Below are positions 61,580 through 64,000 of a stretch of DNA of 64,000 nt, piece after piece. The DNA comes from JADGHX01 sp035760965 (GTDB lineage: Bacteria; Pseudomonadota; Gammaproteobacteria; Steroidobacterales; Steroidobacteraceae). The stretch lies in contig DASTRY010000037.1 of the NCBI GenBank assembly GCA_035760965.1, positions 44,704 to 108,703 of the forward strand, read 5' to 3'. A program made the translations under genes and the position numbers. Position 1 is the stretch's first letter. Each line of letters begins with the position of its first letter. A model generated the notes under the pieces. The model made no database searches, had not been told where the DNA came from, and saw only the letters and a list, made by a program, of their open reading frames with translations.

Positions 61580-62221
61580 ATGGCCCTGCTCCGCAAGAAA
61601 GCGACGCTGCCCACCCCCGATGAGGCACTGCCCGGGCGGTCCACCCCGCTGCAGGTTCCCGAAAAGCACTTTGTGAACGGCAACCGGATCGTTCCGCCGT
61701 TTCCTGCCGGTTTACAGGAAGCCGTGTTCGGCCTCGGTTGCTTCTGGGGCGCGGAACGCAAGTTCTGGCAGTTGCCGGGCGTCTACTCGACGTCGGTCGG
61801 CTATGCGGGCGGCATGACGCCGAACCCGACTTACGAAGAGGTGTGCACCGGGCTCACGGGGCACGCGGAAGTCGTGAAGGTCGTGTTCGATCCGGCGAAG
61901 ATTTCATACGAGGATCTGCTGAAGGCGTTCTGGGAGTCGCACGACCCGACGCAGGGCATGCGTCAGGGCGCCGACGTCGGCACGCAGTATCGCTCGGTGA
62001 TCTACTACGCGAACGAAGAGCAGCGCGCCGCGGCCGAGCGCTCGCGGGATGCGTATCAGAAACGGCTCACCGCGGCGGGTCACGGCAAGATCACGACGGA
62101 GATCGCGCCTGCGCCGGCGTATTACTACGCGGAGGATTATCACCAGCAGTATCTGGCGAAGAATCCGGGGGGATATTGCGGGCTGGGCGGCTGCGGCGTC
62201 TCGTACGAATCAAGGGTGTAG
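61580..62221 (+). CDS. msrA: Peptide methionine sulfoxide reductase A
   Basis: A 213-residue repair enzyme reducing methionine-S-sulfoxide. The catalytic motif GLGCFWGAE has Cys54; YAGGMTPNPTYEEVC, GHAEVVKVVFDP, DVGTQYRSVIY and the C-terminal resolving-Cys region GGYCGLGGCGVSY follow. The 40-residue N-terminal extension before the core fits the longer MsrA group; it has no obvious signal peptide. AAGGAG six bases upstream fixes ATG 61580. Confidence 0.95.
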   Translation: MALLRKKATLPTPDEALPGRSTPLQVPEKHFVNGNRIVPPFPAGLQEAVFGLGCFWGAERKFWQLPGVYSTSVGYAGGMTPNPTYEEVCTGLTGHAEVVKVVFDPAKISYEDLLKAFWESHDPTQGMRQGADVGTQYRSVIYYANEEQRAAAERSRDAYQKRLTAAGHGKITTEIAPAPAYYYAEDYHQQYLAKNPGGYCGLGGCGVSYESRV

Positions 62222-62390
62222 CGAACCCTGATTTTTCACCGACGCGCGTCGCATCCGACGACGCAGTTCCAGGTTATCGCAGCTTCTGCACGCGAGCTCG
62301 CGGCAATGCTAAATGCACCTGTCGTGACCACGGCAACTCGCCCGCCGTCTCCAGCAACGAGTCCCCACTAAGTCGTGCAACTCGGATCGA

Positions 62391-63053
62391 TCAGCCGCCC
62401 GTCGCGGCCGTGAAAACCGCCAATTGCGCGTCGAACGCCCGCTTGTAAGCGGGCCGGGCTTCGCCTCGCGCGACGTAGGCCACGAGGTTCGGATGCTTCG
62501 CGAGCGCACCCGATCCCTCCAACCTGCGCAGCACCGTCACCATCATCAGATCGCCGGCGCTGAATGCGCCCTCCAGCCACTCGGCGTTGCCGAGCCAGTT
62601 GGAAAGTTGATGCAACCGTACATGCACGCGTTCGTCGAGCATCGCCTGGCGCTCCGCGTACCACGTCTTGTCGCGCTCGAGGAGCGTCGCCATTCCGTAC
62701 TCGACGATCGGTGGTTCCACCGTGTTGAGCGCCGCGAACATCCAGGCGATTGCGCGCGCCCGCGCAGTCGCATCGTCCGGCAACAGTCCGGCGTGGCGCT
62801 CCGCGATGCGAAGCACGATCGCCCCCGACTCGAAGAGGGTGAGATCGCCTTCGTCGTAGGTTGGAATCTGACCGAAAGGATGACGCGCGAGATACGCGGG
62901 CTCCTTCATCGCGCTGAACGAAAGAAGCCGCACGTCATAGGGCTGGCCCACTTCTTCGAATGCCCAGCGAACGCGAAAGTCGCGTGCCAGTGCGCGGCCG
63001 CGGTCGGGTGACCGTGCGAAAGCGCTGATCGTAGGCAAGGTCGACTCTTTCAC
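62391..63053 (-). CDS. Glutathione S-transferase family protein
   Basis: A 220-residue GST-fold protein. The N-terminal thioredoxin-like domain ends with the family motif FESGAIVLRIAE (about residues 72-83), preceded by the cis-Pro region HPFGQIPTYDEGD. The helical C-terminal domain (95-205) has FSAGDLMMVTVLRR, the N-capping/hydrophobic-staple type motif. The GTG start at 63053 has GGAG eight bases upstream; an ATG at 63116 is the longer alternative. Substrate unknown. Confidence 0.85.
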   Translation of the reverse strand: MKESTLPTISAFARSPDRGRALARDFRVRWAFEEVGQPYDVRLLSFSAMKEPAYLARHPFGQIPTYDEGDLTLFESGAIVLRIAERHAGLLPDDATARARAIAWMFAALNTVEPPIVEYGMATLLERDKTWYAERQAMLDERVHVRLHQLSNWLGNAEWLEGAFSAGDLMMVTVLRRLEGSGALAKHPNLVAYVARGEARPAYKRAFDAQLAVFTAATGG

Positions 63054-63223
63054 GGCGGCTCTCCTGCATTCGCGGGCTACACGCAGAGGACGATCGACGG
63101 ATCCGCATTCCGACATCCGTGCTCAAACACACGAAACGAAGTGTCTCGCCCGCGCACCCATGCCATCTTGTTATCAGTCCAATGCCGGCGGTTGCGGGCA
63201 CTCCTGCGCTATCCTGACCCGCT

Positions 63224-64000
63224 ATGAGCGTCAAAGACAAAATTGCGATCGTCACCGGTGCGAGCAGCGGCATCGGCAAGGCCTGCGCCGTGGCGCTGGT
63301 CGTGGATGGATGGCACGTCCTGTTCGCCGGCCGGCGGCTCGAACGGCTCGAGCAGGCGGTCGCCGAAGCCACGGAGGCGCGCCGCGCTCACGCCCCGGAT
63401 AGTAAAGAGATGCCGCGCGCCGTCGCGGTGCCCACCGATGTCACGCAGCCCGAATCCGTGCGCGAGCTCTTCGCGCGCGCCCGCTCGACGTTCGGCCGGC
63501 TCGACCTGCTGTTCAACAATGCCGGCATCGGGCCGCCCGCCATGCCCGTCGAGGACGTGTCGTTCGAGTTGTGGAAGACCGTCGTCGACACGAATCTCAC
63601 CGGCATGTTCCTCTGCATTCAGGAAGCCGTGCGGATGATGAAAAATCAGACGCCGCGCGGCGGGCGCATCATCAACAACGGCTCGATCTCGGCGCAGGTG
63701 CCGCGCCGGAACTCGATCGCGTACACGGCGACCAAGCACGCCGTCACGGGCCTCACGAAATCCACGCTGCTCGACGGACGGGAGTTCGGCATCGCCTGCG
63801 GGCAGATCGACGTCGGCAACATCGAGAGCGAGATCGGCGCCGCGTTCCGCACGCCCGGCACTCCGGCCGTCACGACGCCGAAGCTCGATCCCAAGCTCGT
63901 GGCGCAGGCGATCGTGCAGATGGCAAACCTGCCGCTCGAGGCGAACATGCTGTTCTCGACGCTGATGGCGACGAACGTGCCGTTCATCGGTCGAGGCTGA
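63224..64000 (+). CDS. Short-chain dehydrogenase/reductase
   Basis: A 258-residue classical SDR. Cofactor motif TGASSGIG (11-18), NNAG structural motif (LLFNNAGIG), catalytic Ser in NNGSISAQ and Tyr-x-x-x-Lys in YTATKHAV. The Arg residues after the beta2 strand (AGRRLERL) suggest NADP(H). Complete: the stop codon is the last three bases of the window. It is divergent from the GST gene (170 bp). Substrate unknown. Confidence 0.9.
   Translation: MSVKDKIAIVTGASSGIGKACAVALVVDGWHVLFAGRRLERLEQAVAEATEARRAHAPDSKEMPRAVAVPTDVTQPESVRELFARARSTFGRLDLLFNNAGIGPPAMPVEDVSFELWKTVVDTNLTGMFLCIQEAVRMMKNQTPRGGRIINNGSISAQVPRRNSIAYTATKHAVTGLTKSTLLDGREFGIACGQIDVGNIESEIGAAFRTPGTPAVTTPKLDPKLVAQAIVQMANLPLEANMLFSTLMATNVPFIGRG

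Overview
The window is a very GC-rich, gene-dense stretch of bacterial chromosome. Gene content points to a gammaproteobacterium of the Steroidobacter/Nevskia/Xanthomonadales type: fused RlmKL rRNA methyltransferase, SlyX, AceK with a phosphorylatable isocitrate dehydrogenase, a glutamylated-putrescine (Puu) pathway, a TonB receptor-SapC-cupin cluster and a Gly-rich C-terminal sorting tail on a secreted protease. The lineage is inferred from gene content only. I saw no rRNA, tRNA, CRISPR array, prophage or insertion sequence.

Layout. 1-8.5 kb (minus strand): TonB-dependent receptor, SapC-family protein and JmjC/cupin_8 protein with a LacI-type operator upstream; then a secreted esterase, a HEAT-repeat protein and a LysR regulator divergent from a citrate-synthase-family enzyme. 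10-20 kb: FG-GAP lipoprotein, fused gallate-type dioxygenase, slyX, a TonB-like protein, M28 peptidase, a CorA-like membrane protein with a large unassigned N-terminus, small lipoproteins, an OmpA-family protein and a TorF-type porin.

20.2-36.6 kb is the main functional block, polyamine uptake and catabolism: omega-amino acid:pyruvate transaminase, PuuR-like regulator, PuuC-like aldehyde dehydrogenase, PuuB-like oxidase, PuuD, PuuA and the PotFGHI transporter. It is interrupted by exonuclease, rlmKL, HAD, DUF3565 and FAH-family genes, the first three of which are coupled to puuC by 4-bp overlaps. Next come polyphosphate glucokinase, a glutamine/methionine transaminase with its omega-amidase, and a Cys/Met-metabolism PLP enzyme.

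40.5-46.7 kb: DUF2905, aceK, a BrnT/BrnA toxin-antitoxin pair and icd (kinase/phosphatase and its substrate flanking the toxin-antitoxin), then agmatine deiminase and polyphosphate kinase 2. 46.9-64 kb: a lipoprotein resembling a subtilisin propeptide next to an S8 protease, an FAD monooxygenase overlapping it tail to tail, a methyltransferase, a membrane TPR protein, a PQQ dehydrogenase, a type Vd-like patatin autotransporter, a large M48 peptidase divergent from a small membrane protein, a TPR protein, MsrA, a GST-like protein and an SDR.

No clearly new multi-gene defence or mobile system was found. The best leads are the propeptide-like lipoprotein/S8 pair, the CorA-like fusion, the exonuclease with a repetitive tail, and the brnTA-icd junction with a shared bidirectional terminator.
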